Counted from the stretch's first letter, positions 31,324 through 41,522 are shown. The stretch: 60,303 nt of DNA from an uncultured Oscillospiraceae bacterium (GCA_947581795.1 CANPVS010000015.1:1-60303); one strand, 5' to 3'. The notes: generated by a model from the letters alone, not told the origin. Translations and numbers: made by a program.

Positions 31324-32583
31324 ATGGGACACTATCTATTCACATCCGAATCCGTCACCGAGGGCCATCCCGACAAAGTATGCGACCAGATCTCCGACGC
31401 CGTTCTGGACGCCATCCTGAAGGAGGACAGCCAGGGCCACGTGGCCTGCGAGTGCACCACCACCACCGGCATGGTGTTCGTCATGGGCGAGATCAGCACC
31501 ACCAGCTATGTGGACATCCCCAAGATCGTCCGCGGGGTTCTGAAGGACATCGGCTACGACAAGGCGGAATACGGCATCGACTGCAACAACTGCGCCGTGC
31601 TCACCAGCATCGACGAGCAGTCCCCGGACATCGCCATGGGCGTGAACGCCAGCCTTGAGCAGAAGGCCGGCGGCGCGGCGGCCGAGCTGGAAAACGGCGC
31701 CGGCGACCAGGGCATGATGTTCGGCTACGCCTGCGACGAGACCCCTGAGCTGATGCCCCTGCCCCTCAGCCTGGCCCAGAAGATGGCCCGGCGGCTGGCC
31801 CAGGTCCGCAAGGACGGCACCATCCCCTATCTCCGCCCTGACGGCAAGACCCAGGTCACCGTGGAGTACGACGAGGACAACATCCCCGTGCGCATCGACA
31901 CAGTGGTGGTCTCCACCCAGCACGACCCCGACGTGACCCAGGAGCAGATCCGGGAGGACGTCATCCGGGAGGTCATCACCCCCGTGCTGCCCGAGCGGAT
32001 GGTCCAGGGGGACATCAAGTACTTCGTCAACCCCACCGGCCGCTTCGTGGTGGGCGGGCCTCAGGGCGACTCCGGCCTCACCGGCCGTAAGATCATCGTG
32101 GACACCTACGGCGGCAGCGCCCCCCACGGCGGCGGCGCCTTCTCCGGCAAGGACCCCACCAAGGTGGACCGCTCCGCGGCTTACGCCGCCCGCTGGGTGG
32201 CCAAGAACATCGTGGCCGCGGGCCTCGCCCGCCGCTGCCAGGTCCAGATCGCCTACGCCATCGGCGTGGCCACCCCGGTCAGCGTGAACGTGACCACCTT
32301 CGGCACCGGCAAGGAGTCCGACGAGACCCTCCAGAAGGCCGTCCAGCAGGTGTTCGACCTGCGCCCGGCGGCCATCATCCGCGACCTGGACCTGCGCCAG
32401 CCCATCTACCGCCAGCTGGCCGCCTACGGCCACATGGGCCGGGAGGACCTGGACGTGGCTTGGGAGAAGACCAACAAGGTGGAGGCCCTGAAGGCCGCCA
32501 TCCCCGAGCCCCAGGAGGCTCTGGTCCCCTCCGAAAACGCAAAAAAAAAAAGACCGTGGTGGAAATTCTGGGCTAAAGACTAA
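31324..32583 (+). CDS. metK: S-adenosylmethionine synthetase
   Basis: A 419-residue MAT enzyme making SAM from methionine and ATP. It starts [32 protein letters not shown] and contains the family signatures [24 protein letters not shown] and [27 protein letters not shown]. The C-terminus has an extra Lys-rich tail ([15 protein letters not shown]) of about 20 residues, with a run of nine A bases at about 32540. AAAGGAG precedes ATG 31324. It is controlled by the S-box leader and followed by ahcY, completing the methyl cycle. Confidence 0.98.
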   Translation: MGHYLFTSESVTEGHPDKVCDQISDAVLDAILKEDSQGHVACECTTTTGMVFVMGEISTTSYVDIPKIVRGVLKDIGYDKAEYGIDCNNCAVLTSIDEQSPDIAMGVNASLEQKAGGAAAELENGAGDQGMMFGYACDETPELMPLPLSLAQKMARRLAQVRKDGTIPYLRPDGKTQVTVEYDEDNIPVRIDTVVVSTQHDPDVTQEQIREDVIREVITPVLPERMVQGDIKYFVNPTGRFVVGGPQGDSGLTGRKIIVDTYGGSAPHGGGAFSGKDPTKVDRSAAYAARWVAKNIVAAGLARRCQVQIAYAIGVATPVSVNVTTFGTGKESDETLQKAVQQVFDLRPAAIIRDLDLRQPIYRQLAAYGHMGREDLDVAWEKTNKVEALKAAIPEPQEALVPSENAKKKRPWWKFWAKD

Positions 32584-32607
32584 GGCTTAAGATGCTGATC
32601 GGGAGGA

Positions 32608-33855
32608 ATGATCAAGAAAATGAGCACGATTCGTGATATCAACCTGGCCCCCGAGGGGGAGAAAAAGATCGCCTGGGTGGAGCGGAACATGCCCCTCTGC
32701 CGCTCCATCGGGGAGGAATTTGAGCGCACAAAGCCCTTCGCGGGGCTGAAGGTGGCCCTGTCCGTGCACCTGGAGGCCAAGACGGCCTATCTGTGCCGGG
32801 TGATGGCCAAGGGCGGCGCCGAGATGCACATCACCGGCTCCAACCCCCTGTCCACCCAGGACGACGTGGCCGCGGCCCTGGCCGCCGGCGGCCTGGAGGT
32901 CCACGCCTTCCACGGCTGCACCCCCGAGGAATACGACGCCAATATCGACAAGGTCCTCTCCTGCGGGCCCAACATCATCATCGACGACGGCGGCGACCTG
33001 GTCCACCGGATGCACACGGTGTACAAGGACCTGCTGCCCGGCGTGATCGGCTCCTGCGAGGAGACCACCACCGGCATCATCCGCCTGCACCAGATGGAGC
33101 GGGCCGGCGCCCTCCGGTTCCCGGCGGTCACCGTGAACGATGCCGACTGCAAGCACCTTTTCGACAACCGCTACGGCACCGGCCAGTCCGTCTGGGACGG
33201 CATCATGCGCACCACGAACCTGATCGTGGCGGGCAAGGACGTGGTGGTGGCCGGTTACGGCTGGTGCGGCAAGGGCGTGGCCATGCGGGCCAAGGGCCTG
33301 GGCGCCCGGGTCACCGTCACCGAGGTGGACCCGGTCCGGGCCATCGAGGCGGTGATGGACGGCTTCCGGGTCATGCCCATGGCCGAGGCCGCCAAAATAG
33401 GCGACATCTTCTGCACCGTCACCGGCTGCGAGCGGGTCATCACCGAGGAGCACTTCCCCCTCCTGAAGGACGGCGCTATCCTCACCAATGCCGGCCACTT
33501 CAACGTGGAGGTGGACATGGAGGCCCTGGAAAAGTGCGCCGTGCGCAAGTATGAGGCCCGGCACAACATCGAGGGCTACGAGCTGCCCAACGGCAGGACC
33601 GTGTTCGCCATCGCCGAGGGGCGGCTGGTGAACCTGGCCTCCGGCGACGGCCATCCGGCGGAGATCATGGACATGAGCTTCGCCATCCAGGCCCTGTCCG
33701 CCCGGTATCTGGCCGAGAACAAGGGAAAGCTGGCCCCGGGCGTGTACGCCGTGCCCAGAGAGATCGACCAGAACGTGGCCCAGCGGAAGCTGGACACTAT
33801 GGGCGTGGCCATCGACACGCTGACCCAGGAGCAGAGGGATTACCTGGGCGTGTAA
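32608..33855 (+). CDS. ahcY: Adenosylhomocysteinase
   Basis: A 415-residue NAD-dependent SAH hydrolase, splitting S-adenosylhomocysteine to homocysteine and adenosine. Marks: NPLSTQDDVAAAL, DDGGDLVH, GSCEETTTGIIRL, the NAD loop VVVAGYGWCGKGVAMRAKGLGARVTVTEVDP, and the C-terminus DQNVAQRKLDTMGVAID. The short form without the 40-residue insert fits thermophile/clostridial AhcY. Either the ATG at 32608 (GGGAGGA almost touching) or the one at 32620 is the start; the latter has better spacing. Cotranscribed with metK. Confidence 0.97.
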   Translation: MIKKMSTIRDINLAPEGEKKIAWVERNMPLCRSIGEEFERTKPFAGLKVALSVHLEAKTAYLCRVMAKGGAEMHITGSNPLSTQDDVAAALAAGGLEVHAFHGCTPEEYDANIDKVLSCGPNIIIDDGGDLVHRMHTVYKDLLPGVIGSCEETTTGIIRLHQMERAGALRFPAVTVNDADCKHLFDNRYGTGQSVWDGIMRTTNLIVAGKDVVVAGYGWCGKGVAMRAKGLGARVTVTEVDPVRAIEAVMDGFRVMPMAEAAKIGDIFCTVTGCERVITEEHFPLLKDGAILTNAGHFNVEVDMEALEKCAVRKYEARHNIEGYELPNGRTVFAIAEGRLVNLASGDGHPAEIMDMSFAIQALSARYLAENKGKLAPGVYAVPREIDQNVAQRKLDTMGVAIDTLTQEQRDYLGV

Positions 33856-33870
33856 AGAACAGAATTGAAC

Positions 33871-33980
33871 GCCTCCCTCTGACGAGGGAGGTGGCGCGGC
33901 GAAGCCCGCGACGGAGGGAGAGATAAACGATTTCCCTCCCCCAGTCGGCTGCGCCGACAGCCCCCTCGTCTGAGGGGGCC
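33871..33980. repeat. MITE-like palindromic repeat, copy 3
   Basis: 110 bp, GCCTCCCTCTGACGAGGGAGGT through GCCCCCTCGTC...GAGGGGGCC, with the same GACGGAGGGAGAGA and TCCCCCAGTCG inner parts as the other copies. Confidence 0.8.
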
Positions 33981-34006
33981 GATTCAGAGGTTACGCTATG
34001 GGTATG

Positions 34007-34032
34007 GGCCTGGTGCAATTTGCATCAGGCCC
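34007..34032 (-). terminator. Terminator of the collagen-like gene
   Basis: GGGCCTGGTGCAA and TTGCATCAGGCCC, one G-T pair, just beyond the collagen-gene stop. Confidence 0.6.
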
Positions 34033-34043
34033 ACTTTGCGCAG

Positions 34044-34880
34044 TCAGCTGATAAAGCCGGCGGCCCGCAGGCTGGCCAGCAGGGTGTTGAGGGTGTCGGC
34101 GACCTCCTCCGCGGTGGCCGCCCCCGGGGACGGGATGTCCGCCACGGCCGCGCCGGGCGTGATCGCCGCGGCCGGTCCGGTGGGACCCGTGGGTCCGACA
34201 GCGCCGGTCGGTCCGGTGGGACCGATAGGACCGGTAGGACCAGTCTCGCCGGCAGGGCCGGCAGCTCCCGCTGCGCCTGTGGCGCCCGTGGCACCAACGG
34301 GACCCGTAGGTCCAGTAGGGCCGATGGGGCCAGCCGCGCCCGCGGGGCCGACGGCGCCGGCAGGGCCTGTTGCACCCGCAGGACCAATGGGGCCGGCGGG
34401 GCCAGTCGCTCCAGTAGGGCCAGTGGCACCCGTAGCGCCCGTAGCACCAACGGGCCCGGTAGGTCCAGTGGGACCGATGGGACCGATGGGACCGGCAGGG
34501 CCAGTTTCACCCTGCGCTCCGGTAGGACCAATGGGGCCGGTCGCTCCCGTGGCACCCGCAGGACCAGCCGCGCCCGTGGCGCCTGTTGCTCCAACGGGAC
34601 CGGCAGGCCCCGTGGGACCCATAGCGCCCGTTGCACCGGTCGCACCTGCGGGTCCGGTGGGACCCTGCGCGCCCATGGGACCCATGGGACCCATGAGACC
34701 GGGGATGCCCATAGGGCCGGTGGGGCCGGTAGGACCCATAGCGCCGGTGGCCCCCGCGGGGCCGGTGGGGCCCGCGATCAGGGACGGGCAGCAGGGCTGG
34801 GACGGACAGCCGGTCCAGCGGGCCAGACCGTTGGCCTGGGCGCCGGGGATGATGTTCATGTTTTCAACACAATCCGCCAT
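34044..34880 (-). CDS. Collagen-like Gly-X-Y repeat surface protein
   Basis: A 278-residue protein. The N-terminal head ([37 protein letters not shown]) has four Cys. Residues about 38-225 are G-x-T/G-P-x triplets ([20 protein letters not shown] and so on), nearly 60 triplets with very few breaks. A C-terminal non-collagen cap follows ([41 protein letters not shown]), as in exosporium and cell-surface collagen proteins, where the cap trimerises the triple helix. No signal peptide or anchor is seen, which fits spore-coat-type loading. AGGAGG precedes the start. Confidence 0.9.
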   Translation of the reverse strand: MADCVENMNIIPGAQANGLARWTGCPSQPCCPSLIAGPTGPAGATGAMGPTGPTGPMGIPGLMGPMGPMGAQGPTGPAGATGATGAMGPTGPAGPVGATGATGAAGPAGATGATGPIGPTGAQGETGPAGPIGPIGPTGPTGPVGATGATGATGPTGATGPAGPIGPAGATGPAGAVGPAGAAGPIGPTGPTGPVGATGATGAAGAAGPAGETGPTGPIGPTGPTGAVGPTGPTGPAAAITPGAAVADIPSPGAATAEEVADTLNTLLASLRAAGFIS

Positions 34881-34980
34881 AATTTCCTCCTTCGGGCTTT
34901 ATGAGCCCACTCCAGCTATATGAAAACCGGCGGAAACATGTGCTTTTCTGCAATATGTAAGCCCCGCGAAGCTGTTGGGG

Positions 34981-35017
34981 TCCCCATGAAAGCCCAGCGT
35001 AGCGGGTTTCATGGGGA
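34981..35017. repeat. Covarying hairpin repeat, copy 3
   Basis: TCCCCATGAAA ... TTTCATGGGGA, near-identical to copy 2, in the gap before the collagen-like gene. Confidence 0.7.
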
Positions 35018-35042
35018 AAGGAAGAACGGCCCTGACCGATGA

Positions 35043-35064
35043 TGGGGGCTCGCAAGCGAGCCCC
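35043..35064 (-). terminator. Terminator of the DUF378 gene
   Basis: GGGGGCTCGC and GCGAGCCCCC around AA. Confidence 0.7.
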
Positions 35065-35089
35065 CAGAATCTTCAGCGCCGTTCTGACG

Positions 35090-35302
35090 TCAGGCCTCTT
35101 CGTCCGCTTCGTCCCGGGAACGGAACAGCAGCGAGATGCACCACAGCGCCGCGAGACCCACCAGCGTGTAGACCACCCGGGACACCGGATTGGTCTGGCC
35201 GCCGAAGATCCAGGCGACGATATCGAACCGGAACAGGCCGACGCTGCCCCAGTTCAGCCCGCCGATGATGGCGAGGATCAGGGCTATCCTGTCAATGACC
35301 AT
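35090..35302 (-). CDS. DUF378 small membrane protein
   Basis: A 70-residue protein. It starts MVIDRIALILAIIGGLNWGSVGLFRFDIVAWIFGG, where L-x-I-I-G-G-L-N-W-G-x-V-G-L-F matches DUF378, followed by a second helix VVYTLVGLAALWCISLLF and an acidic tail. Two membrane helices; role unknown. ATG 35302 follows AAAAGGAGTCTTTTTC; the longer frame is rejected. Confidence 0.88.
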   Translation of the reverse strand: MVIDRIALILAIIGGLNWGSVGLFRFDIVAWIFGGQTNPVSRVVYTLVGLAALWCISLLFRSRDEADEEA

Positions 35303-35457
35303 GAAAAAGACTCCTTTTCCGTCAGACTGAGTATTCTTGCATGGGCTAGTATCCGCCGGACGGAGGAGAATTATACGTCCCGCCAAAAAATATTTTTGTG
35401 CTGTAAACGGCGGCCTTCATATGGTATAATGCAGTATCATTTGTGACGGAGGCGGCC

Positions 35458-36150
35458 ATGCTCCAGGAAAAGCGTCTCATCCAGCCCATCGCCCATATCA
35501 AGACGGAGATGCCCACCAAGTTCGGTCTGCCCCGGCAGAGCGGCCTGGTGGAGGCGCTGCGGGCCCGGATCGTGTTCGAGCCCCTCTACCGGGACCCGGT
35601 GGCCTTCCGGGGCCTGGAGGGCTATTCCCACATCTGGCTCATATGGGGCTTTTCGGAAAACGAGCGGGATACCTGGGCCGCCACGGTGAAGCCGCCCCGG
35701 CTGGGGGGCAACAAACGCATGGGCGTGTTCGCCACCCGCTCCCCCTACCGGCCCAACGCCCTGGGGCTGAGCTGCGTGAAGCTCATTGAGATCATCCGGG
35801 ACGAAAAGCTGGGGCCGGTGCTGTCCGTGGCGGGGGCGGACCTGATGGACGGCACGCCCATCTATGACGTGAAGCCCTACCTCCCCTTCACGGACAGCCG
35901 CCCGGACGCCGCCGGGGGCTTTGCCGGGGAGGTTTTCGACTACGCCCTGGAGGTAGATTTCCCCCAACCGCTCCTGGAGCGCATTCCCCCGGAGCACCGG
36001 GAAGCCCTGCTGGGCCTTTTGAGCCAGGACCCCCGCCCGGCCTACATCGACGACCCGGACAGGCGCTACGGGTTCAATTTCCTCACATACGACGTGCGCT
36101 TCACCGTGGCCGGCGGAAGGCTGACCGTGGTGGATGTCGTGGATTTATAA
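35458..36150 (+). CDS. trmO: tRNA t6A37 N6-methyltransferase TrmO (TsaA family)
   Basis: A 230-residue protein. Marks of the TrmO/TsaA fold: QPIAHIKTEMPTKFGLPRQSGL, LEGYSHIWLIWGFSEN, and RLGGNKRMGVFATRSPYRPNALGLSCVKLIEI (the R-S-P-x-R-P-N-x-x-G signature). It methylates N6-threonylcarbamoyladenosine at position 37 of ANN-decoding tRNAs with SAM. ATG 35458 follows GGAGGCGGCC; the GTG 15 bases upstream is less likely. TATAAT at 35425 is its probable -10 box. Confidence 0.95.
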   Translation: MLQEKRLIQPIAHIKTEMPTKFGLPRQSGLVEALRARIVFEPLYRDPVAFRGLEGYSHIWLIWGFSENERDTWAATVKPPRLGGNKRMGVFATRSPYRPNALGLSCVKLIEIIRDEKLGPVLSVAGADLMDGTPIYDVKPYLPFTDSRPDAAGGFAGEVFDYALEVDFPQPLLERIPPEHREALLGLLSQDPRPAYIDDPDRRYGFNFLTYDVRFTVAGGRLTVVDVVDL

Positions 36151-36164
36151 GCAAGGAGAACACT

Positions 36165-36434
36165 ATGAAAGCGATCGTATCAGTATTTTCCAAGGACCGC
36201 ATCGGCATCATCGCGGACGTGTGCGCGGTGCTGGCCAAAATGCGGGTGAACGTGCTGGACCTGAGTCAGACCATCATGGACGGGCTGTTCACCATGGTCA
36301 TGCTGGTGGATACCGGCACCTCGGACCTGTCCTTCGGTGAGATCCAGGAATCCCTGGCCAAAAACGGCGAGGCCTTGGGCCTGAATATCCGCATCCAGAG
36401 CAAAGATATTTTTGACGCGATGCACCAAGTCTGA
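36165..36434 (+). CDS. ACT domain protein (UPF0237 type)
   Basis: An 89-residue single ACT domain: MKAIVSVFSKDRIGIIADVCAVLAKMRVNVLDLSQTIMDGLFTMVMLVDTG. Such proteins (GcvR-like) bind a small ligand, often an amino acid. It is 9 bases before the DUF711 gene; the pair is conserved in many Firmicutes, so the two proteins probably work together. Confidence 0.93.
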   Translation: MKAIVSVFSKDRIGIIADVCAVLAKMRVNVLDLSQTIMDGLFTMVMLVDTGTSDLSFGEIQESLAKNGEALGLNIRIQSKDIFDAMHQV

Positions 36435-36443
36435 GGTGGCCTC

Positions 36444-37802
36444 ATGCTGAACACCATTGATATTTTACAGACCCTGGATATGCTGGACCGGCAGCATCTG
36501 GACATCCGCACGGTGACCATGGGCATCAACCTGCTGGACTGCGCCCACCCGGACATCGATGAGTGCGCCAGGCGGGTGTACGACAAGATATGCCGCCGGG
36601 CGGAGAACCTCCTGCCCGTCACCCGGGGCATCGAGGCGGAGCTGGGCATCCCCATCGTCAACAAGCGCATCTCCGTCACCCCCATCGCCATGGTGGCCCA
36701 GGCCAGCGCCGGGGAGGACTACGTCCCCGTGGCCGCGGCCATGGACCGGGCCGCCAAGACCTGCGGCGTGGACTTCATCGGCGGGTTCTCCGCCCTGGTC
36801 CAGAAGGGCCTTACCGACGGGGATAAAAAACTCATAGACAGCATCCCCCGGGCCCTGGCGGAGACGGACTTGGTGTGCGCCAGTGTGAACGTGGGCTCCA
36901 CCAAGGCGGGGCTCAACATGGACGCCATCGCGGCCATGGGCCGGGTGGTCAAAGAGACCGCCGCCCTCACGGCGGACCGGGGAAGTCTCGGCTGCGCCAA
37001 GCTGGTGGTGTTCTGCAACGCGGTGGAGGACAACCCCTTCATGGCCGGCGCCTTCCACGGCCCCGGCGAGCCGGAGTGCGCCGTGAACGTGGGTGTGTCC
37101 GGCCCCGGCGTGGTCCACACCGCCCTCAAAAATGTCCGGGGCCGGCCCTTCGACGAGGTGGCCGAGCTCATCAAGAAGACCGCCTTCCGCATCACCCGCA
37201 TGGGCCAGCTGGTGGCCCGGACGGCGGCGGACCGGCTGGGTGTGCCCTTCGGCGTGGTGGACCTGTCCCTGGCCCCCACCCCGGCGGTGGGCGACAGCGT
37301 GGCCCGCATCCTGGAGGAGATGGGCCTGGAGGTCTGCGGCACCCACGGGACCACGGCGGCCCTGGCCCTTTTGAACGACGCGGTGAAAAAGGGCGGGCTC
37401 ATGGCCTCCGGACGGGTGGGCGGCCTCTCCGGCGCGTTCATCCCCGTGAGCGAGGACGAGGGCATGATCGCCGCGGCCCGGTCCGGGGTCCTGACCGTGG
37501 ATAAGCTGGAGGCCATGACCTGCGTCTGCTCCGTGGGCCTGGACATGATCGCCGTGCCGGGGGACACTACCGCGGACACCATCTCCGCCATCATCGCCGA
37601 CGAGGCGGCCATCGGCATGGTCAACAACAAGACCACCGCCGTGCGCCTCATCCCCGCGGCGGGGCTGGACGTGGGGGACAGCGTGGACTTCGGCGGCCTT
37701 CTGGGCACCGCGCCCATCATGCCGGTCCACCCCGAGAGCGCCGCGGCCCTCATCGCCCGGGGCGGCCACATCCCCGCGCCGCTCCACAGCCTGAAAAACT
37801 GA
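36444..37802 (+). CDS. PFL family (DUF711) protein
   Basis: A 452-residue cytoplasmic protein. It starts [33 protein letters not shown] and has [44 protein letters not shown] and [17 protein letters not shown], all DUF711 marks. The family is distantly related to pyruvate formate-lyase, but the enzymatic role is not known. No glycyl-radical motif was found. Coupled with the ACT gene. Confidence 0.94.
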   Translation: MLNTIDILQTLDMLDRQHLDIRTVTMGINLLDCAHPDIDECARRVYDKICRRAENLLPVTRGIEAELGIPIVNKRISVTPIAMVAQASAGEDYVPVAAAMDRAAKTCGVDFIGGFSALVQKGLTDGDKKLIDSIPRALAETDLVCASVNVGSTKAGLNMDAIAAMGRVVKETAALTADRGSLGCAKLVVFCNAVEDNPFMAGAFHGPGEPECAVNVGVSGPGVVHTALKNVRGRPFDEVAELIKKTAFRITRMGQLVARTAADRLGVPFGVVDLSLAPTPAVGDSVARILEEMGLEVCGTHGTTAALALLNDAVKKGGLMASGRVGGLSGAFIPVSEDEGMIAAARSGVLTVDKLEAMTCVCSVGLDMIAVPGDTTADTISAIIADEAAIGMVNNKTTAVRLIPAAGLDVGDSVDFGGLLGTAPIMPVHPESAAALIARGGHIPAPLHSLKN

Positions 37803-37816
37803 TACATTTATAAAAC

Positions 37817-37846
37817 AACGCCGCCGGACAGCCGTCCGGCGGCGTT
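37817..37846. terminator. Bidirectional terminator
   Basis: AACGCCGCCGGAC and GTCCGGCGGCGTT around AGCC, between converging genes, with A-runs on one side. Confidence 0.85.
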
Positions 37847-37864
37847 GCCATTATATTTACGCGT

Positions 37865-38776
37865 TTACGCCCAGAGGTTTTCGGGATACTTTCCCGCGGC
37901 CTTCATTTCGGCCAGGGCCGCCTGCAGGGCGGGCAGGTCGTCCCGGTAGGTGACCCCGTGCCAGATCTCGTCCGTGGGCAGGACCTTCACCCGGTCCGTC
38001 CCGGCGGCGAGACAGGCGTTCACCACGCTGGGCAGGAAGAACTCCGCCTTGGCGGGGTTTTTCGGCATGTCGTTTGCGAAGAATTTTTCCAGCTCCCCGC
38101 CGATGGCGTCCATGAAGCCCTGGTGGAAGCCCCAGGTGTTCAGGCTCACGGGGGTATCCGGGGCCAGGGCCGTCCAGGTGGCGCCCCCGTCGGTGGTGTA
38201 GGAGGGGCTCGCCGCCGGACCTTGGATGGCGGTGAGCTCCGTCACCGTGGCGAGGTACCCGCCCGCGTCCATGGTGCAGACGCCCCGGGCCACGGTGCCG
38301 TTCTCGGTGAGGGTGTTTTTCAGGTCATAGGCCACCAGAGCGTGGGTGTGGCCGTCCGCCTCATGGGCCAGAAAATCATAGAGGGCCCGAAATGCGCCCC
38401 GGCCGTAGAAATCGTCGGCGTTGATGACGGCGAAGGGCCGGTCGATGAGGTCCCGGGCGGCGTAGACCGCGTGGCCCGTGCCCCAGGGCTTGGTCCGCTC
38501 GGGGGGCACGGCGAAGCCCGCGGGGATGTCCCGCAAGTCCTGGAAGGCGTAGTGCAGGTCGCATTTTTTCCCGATCCGGTCCCCCACCAGGGCCCGGAAG
38601 TCCGCCTCTATCTCCTTTTTGATCACGCAGACTACCTTTTCAAACCCCGCCTGGAGGGCGTCGTAGGCGGAGTAGTCCAATATGACCTGCCCGGCGGCGT
38701 CCACCGCCGTCATCTGCTTCAAACCTCCGAAACGGCTGCCCATCCCGGCGGCCATGATCACCAGCATCGGTCTCAT
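37865..38776 (-). CDS. Sugar nucleotidyltransferase family protein
   Basis: A 303-residue protein. It starts MRPMLVIMAAGMGSRFGGLKQM with the G-x-G-x-R-x(G) NTP loop. AFAVINADDFYGRGAF (D-D metal site) and KPWGTGHAVYAARDLIDRP follow as in glucose-1-phosphate and mannose-1-phosphate nucleotidyltransferases. The partner sugar is unknown. The gene is alone on its strand. GGAGG precedes the start. Confidence 0.9.
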   Translation of the reverse strand: MRPMLVIMAAGMGSRFGGLKQMTAVDAAGQVILDYSAYDALQAGFEKVVCVIKKEIEADFRALVGDRIGKKCDLHYAFQDLRDIPAGFAVPPERTKPWGTGHAVYAARDLIDRPFAVINADDFYGRGAFRALYDFLAHEADGHTHALVAYDLKNTLTENGTVARGVCTMDAGGYLATVTELTAIQGPAASPSYTTDGGATWTALAPDTPVSLNTWGFHQGFMDAIGGELEKFFANDMPKNPAKAEFFLPSVVNACLAAGTDRVKVLPTDEIWHGVTYRDDLPALQAALAEMKAAGKYPENLWA

Positions 38777-38897
38777 CGCGGGACCTCCTTACGTTTATAT
38801 CATGCCTTCATATTACCATGGAGGCGGGGAATTTACAATGTTCCGGCGCAAAGTTTGCTTGGAAAAGGACATACTGAAGGCGGCGGGGAATGAAGTT

Positions 38898-38924
38898 TTA
38901 GCACTCAAAAAGTGAGAGTGCTAA
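38898..38924 (+). promoter_or_regulatory. CIRCE operator (HrcA binding site)
   Basis: TTAGCACTC (38898-38906), nine bases, GAGTGCTAA (38916-38924): an exact CIRCE inverted repeat. It places the downstream hsp20 under HrcA repression, released by heat shock. Confidence 0.95.
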
Positions 38925-38944
38925 TATTTACACTTCGTTCACAA

Positions 38945-38977
38945 ATACACATAAATTTATTCACAATTTATGTGTAT
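38945..38977 (+). promoter_or_regulatory. Second, unassigned palindrome before hsp20
   Basis: ATACACATAAATT (38945-38957), TATTCAC, AATTTATGTGTAT (38965-38977): perfect 13-bp arms. It lies 20 bases after CIRCE and about 40 bases before hsp20, over the likely promoter. Not a known heat-shock box to me; it may bind another regulator. Confidence 0.6.
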
Positions 38978-39014
38978 GCTATAGCCAAATCAAAGAAACA
39001 GGAGGTTTCCCACC

Positions 39015-39425
39015 ATGTTTGATATGATCCCTTTTACCAGCCGCTCCTATAAGCCCAGCACCATCTGGGACCCGTTCCAGGAGTTCTTCGGCGCCGTGAC
39101 CCACGCGGCCGCCACCGATATCCGGGAGTCCGACAAGGACTTCACCATCGAGACGGAGCTGCCCGGCTTTGACAAGAGCGAGATCGCCGTGAGCGTCAAA
39201 GAGGGCGTGCTCACCGTCAAGGCCGAGCACCAGGCCAAGACCGAGACCGACGACAACGGCTATATCCGCCGGGAGCGGTCCAACGCCTCCGTGGAGCGCA
39301 GCTTTGAGGTCTCCGGCGTGGACGCCGGCGCCATCAGCGCCCAGTTCACCAACGGCGTGCTGACGCTGACCCTGCCCAAGCTGCCGGAGATCGTGCCCCA
39401 GCAGCACCAAATAGAAATTCAGTAA
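39015..39425 (+). CDS. Small heat shock protein, Hsp20/alpha-crystallin
   Basis: A 136-residue holdase. The alpha-crystallin domain is residues 30-125: DIRESDKDFTIETELPGFDKSEIAVSVKEGVLTVKAEHQ, then YIRRERSNASVERSFEVSGVDAGAISAQFTNGVLTLTLPKL. It starts MFDMIPFTSRSYKPS behind AGGAGG. Under CIRCE and a second palindrome. It prevents aggregation of unfolded proteins in the cytoplasm. Confidence 0.97.
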   Translation: MFDMIPFTSRSYKPSTIWDPFQEFFGAVTHAAATDIRESDKDFTIETELPGFDKSEIAVSVKEGVLTVKAEHQAKTETDDNGYIRRERSNASVERSFEVSGVDAGAISAQFTNGVLTLTLPKLPEIVPQQHQIEIQ

Positions 39426-39608
39426 TTCCTCCCTTCTCTCTCCTCGCGCCGCCGGACGTTGTCCGGCGGCTTTTTGTATATTTTGTCACAACCGGCAAAA
39501 ATACCTCCGTTTGATATTGACAAAAATGCCCAAAGAGCGCTAAAATATCTTTACCTATGCAAAGCGCAGACCGCATGGAGCAATACCAACGCAAAAGGAG
39601 GAGCATCT

Positions 39609-41522
39609 ATGTTATATCAGACGACCCCGGAGCACGAGGCCCTGCGTGCGAAAATACGCCAGTTCGCGGAGGAGGAGATCAAGCCCATCGCCTTCGCCTT
39701 GGATCAGGCCAACGAGTTCCCCGACGAGGCCGTGAAAAAGCTGGGCCAGATGGGGCTCATGGGTATCCCCTACCCGAAGGAATACGGCGGCGCGGGCCTG
39801 GACGTGCAGAGCTATGCCATCGCCGTGGAGGAGCTGGCCCGTGTGGACGGCGGCGCGGGCGTCATCCTGTCCGCCCATGTGTCTCTGGGCAGCTACCCCA
39901 TCTTCGCCTTCGGCACCGAGGAGCAGAAGAAAAAGTACCTGGTGCCCCTGGCCAAGGGCGAGAAGATCGGCGCCTTTGGCCTGACCGAGCCCAACGCGGG
40001 CTCCGACGCTGGCGGCACGGAGACCACCGCCGTGGACAAGGGGGACTACTATCTTCTCAACGGCGGCAAGATATTCATCACCAACGCCCCCAAGGCGGAT
40101 ACATATGTGGTCTTCGCCGTCACCACCCCCGACATCGGCACCCGTGGCATCAGCGCCTTTATCGTGGAGAAGGGCTGGAAGGGATTCGACTTTGGCGACC
40201 ACTACGATAAAATGGGTATCCGCTCCTCCACCACGGCGGAGCTCATCTTCAACGACGTGAAGGTGCCCAAGGAGAACCTGCTGGGCAAGGAGGGCCAGGG
40301 CTTCAAGATCGCCATGGCCACCCTGGACGGCGGGCGCATCGGCATCGCGGCCCAGGCCCTGGGCATCGCCCAGGGGGCATATGAAAACGCTGTGGCCTAC
40401 GCCAAGGAGCGCATCCAGTTCGGAAAGCCCATTGCCTTCCAGCAGGCCCTGTCCTTCAAGATCGCGGACATGGCCACGAAGCTTCGCTGCGCGCGGTTCC
40501 TCGTCTACTCCGCCGCGGAGCTCAAAGAGCACCACGAGCCCTACGCCATGGAGGCGGCCATGGCCAAGATGTACGCCTCCGACATCGCCCTGCAGGTCAC
40601 CAACGACGCGCTGCAGATCCACGGCGGCGCGGGCTTCATGAAGGGCATGGAGGTGGAGCGCGCCTATCGCGACGCCAAGATCACCACCATCTACGAGGGC
40701 ACCAACGAGATCCAGCGGGTGGTCATCTCCTCGGCCATCCTGGGCAAGGCGCCCAAGTCCGCGGGCGGCGGTGGCGGCTCCGCCCCCAAGAAGCCCGCGC
40801 CCATCACCGGTGTGCGGAAGAAGACCATCTTCCGGGAGGGCGACGCCAAGGAGAAGGTGGAGGCCCTGGTGGCGGCCCTGAAGAAGGACGGCTACGACTT
40901 CACCGTGGGCATCCCCGCCGACACGCCCATCGCCCAGGCCGAGCGGGTGGTATCCGCCGGCAAGGGCATCGGCCCCAAGGAGAACATGAAGCTCATCGAG
41001 GACCTGGCCCACGCCGCCGGCGCGGCCATCGGCTCCAGCCGTCCCGTGGCCGAGACTCTCAAATACGTGCCGCTCAACCGCTATGTGGGCATGTCCGGCC
41101 AGAAGTTCACCGGCAACCTCTACATCGCCTGCGGCATCTCCGGCGCCATCCAGCACCTGAAGGGCATCAAGGATGCCAGCACCATCGTGGCCATCAATAC
41201 CAACGCCGGCGCGCCCATCTTCAAAAACTGCGACTACGGCATCGTGGGCGACGTGAACGAGATACTGCCCCTGCTCACCGAGGCCTTGGGCACCGGCAAG
41301 AAGAAGCCCGCCCCGCCCATGGTGAAGATCAAACGGCCCGCGCCTCCCAAGCCGGAGCCCATCGGCCCCCGGTATGTGTGCGGCGGCTGCGGCTACGAGT
41401 ACATCCCCGAGAAGGGCGACGCCAACGCGGAGATCCCCGCCGGCACCACCTTCGACAAGCTGCCCGAGGATTGGGTGTGCCCGGAGTGCGGCGAGGGCAA
41501 GGACCAGTTCATCCAGGCGTAA
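39609..41522 (+). CDS. Acyl-CoA dehydrogenase fused to an EtfA FAD domain and a rubredoxin
   Basis: A 637-residue three-part protein. Residues 1-385: acyl-CoA dehydrogenase, with [30 protein letters not shown] and the catalytic Glu363 in [25 protein letters not shown] linker leads to residues 400-565, the C-terminal FAD-binding half of Etf[48 protein letters not shown] and [24 protein letters not shown]. Residues 585-636 are rubredoxin: [10 protein letters not shown] (C591, C594) and [10 protein letters not shown] (C624, C627). The N-terminal half of EtfA and an EtfB gene are missing. ATG 39609 has AGGAGG upstream; the longer frame lacks support. A flavodiiron gene follows 21 bases later. The fusion suggests a path acyl-CoA to FAD to FAD to Fe. 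Confidence 0.93.
   Translation: MLYQTTPEHEALRAKIRQFAEEEIKPIAFALDQANEFPDEAVKKLGQMGLMGIPYPKEYGGAGLDVQSYAIAVEELARVDGGAGVILSAHVSLGSYPIFAFGTEEQKKKYLVPLAKGEKIGAFGLTEPNAGSDAGGTETTAVDKGDYYLLNGGKIFITNAPKADTYVVFAVTTPDIGTRGISAFIVEKGWKGFDFGDHYDKMGIRSSTTAELIFNDVKVPKENLLGKEGQGFKIAMATLDGGRIGIAAQALGIAQGAYENAVAYAKERIQFGKPIAFQQALSFKIADMATKLRCARFLVYSAAELKEHHEPYAMEAAMAKMYASDIALQVTNDALQIHGGAGFMKGMEVERAYRDAKITTIYEGTNEIQRVVISSAILGKAPKSAGGGGGSAPKKPAPITGVRKKTIFREGDAKEKVEALVAALKKDGYDFTVGIPADTPIAQAERVVSAGKGIGPKENMKLIEDLAHAAGAAIGSSRPVAETLKYVPLNRYVGMSGQKFTGNLYIACGISGAIQHLKGIKDASTIVAINTNAGAPIFKNCDYGIVGDVNEILPLLTEALGTGKKKPAPPMVKIKRPAPPKPEPIGPRYVCGGCGYEYIPEKGDANAEIPAGTTFDKLPEDWVCPECGEGKDQFIQA

Noticed and set aside
34044-34880. 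A possible CRISPR array or tandem non-coding repeat
   Set aside because: The repeats are 9-bp periodic codons of Gly-X-Y triplets inside one open frame; no direct repeats with unique spacers are present.
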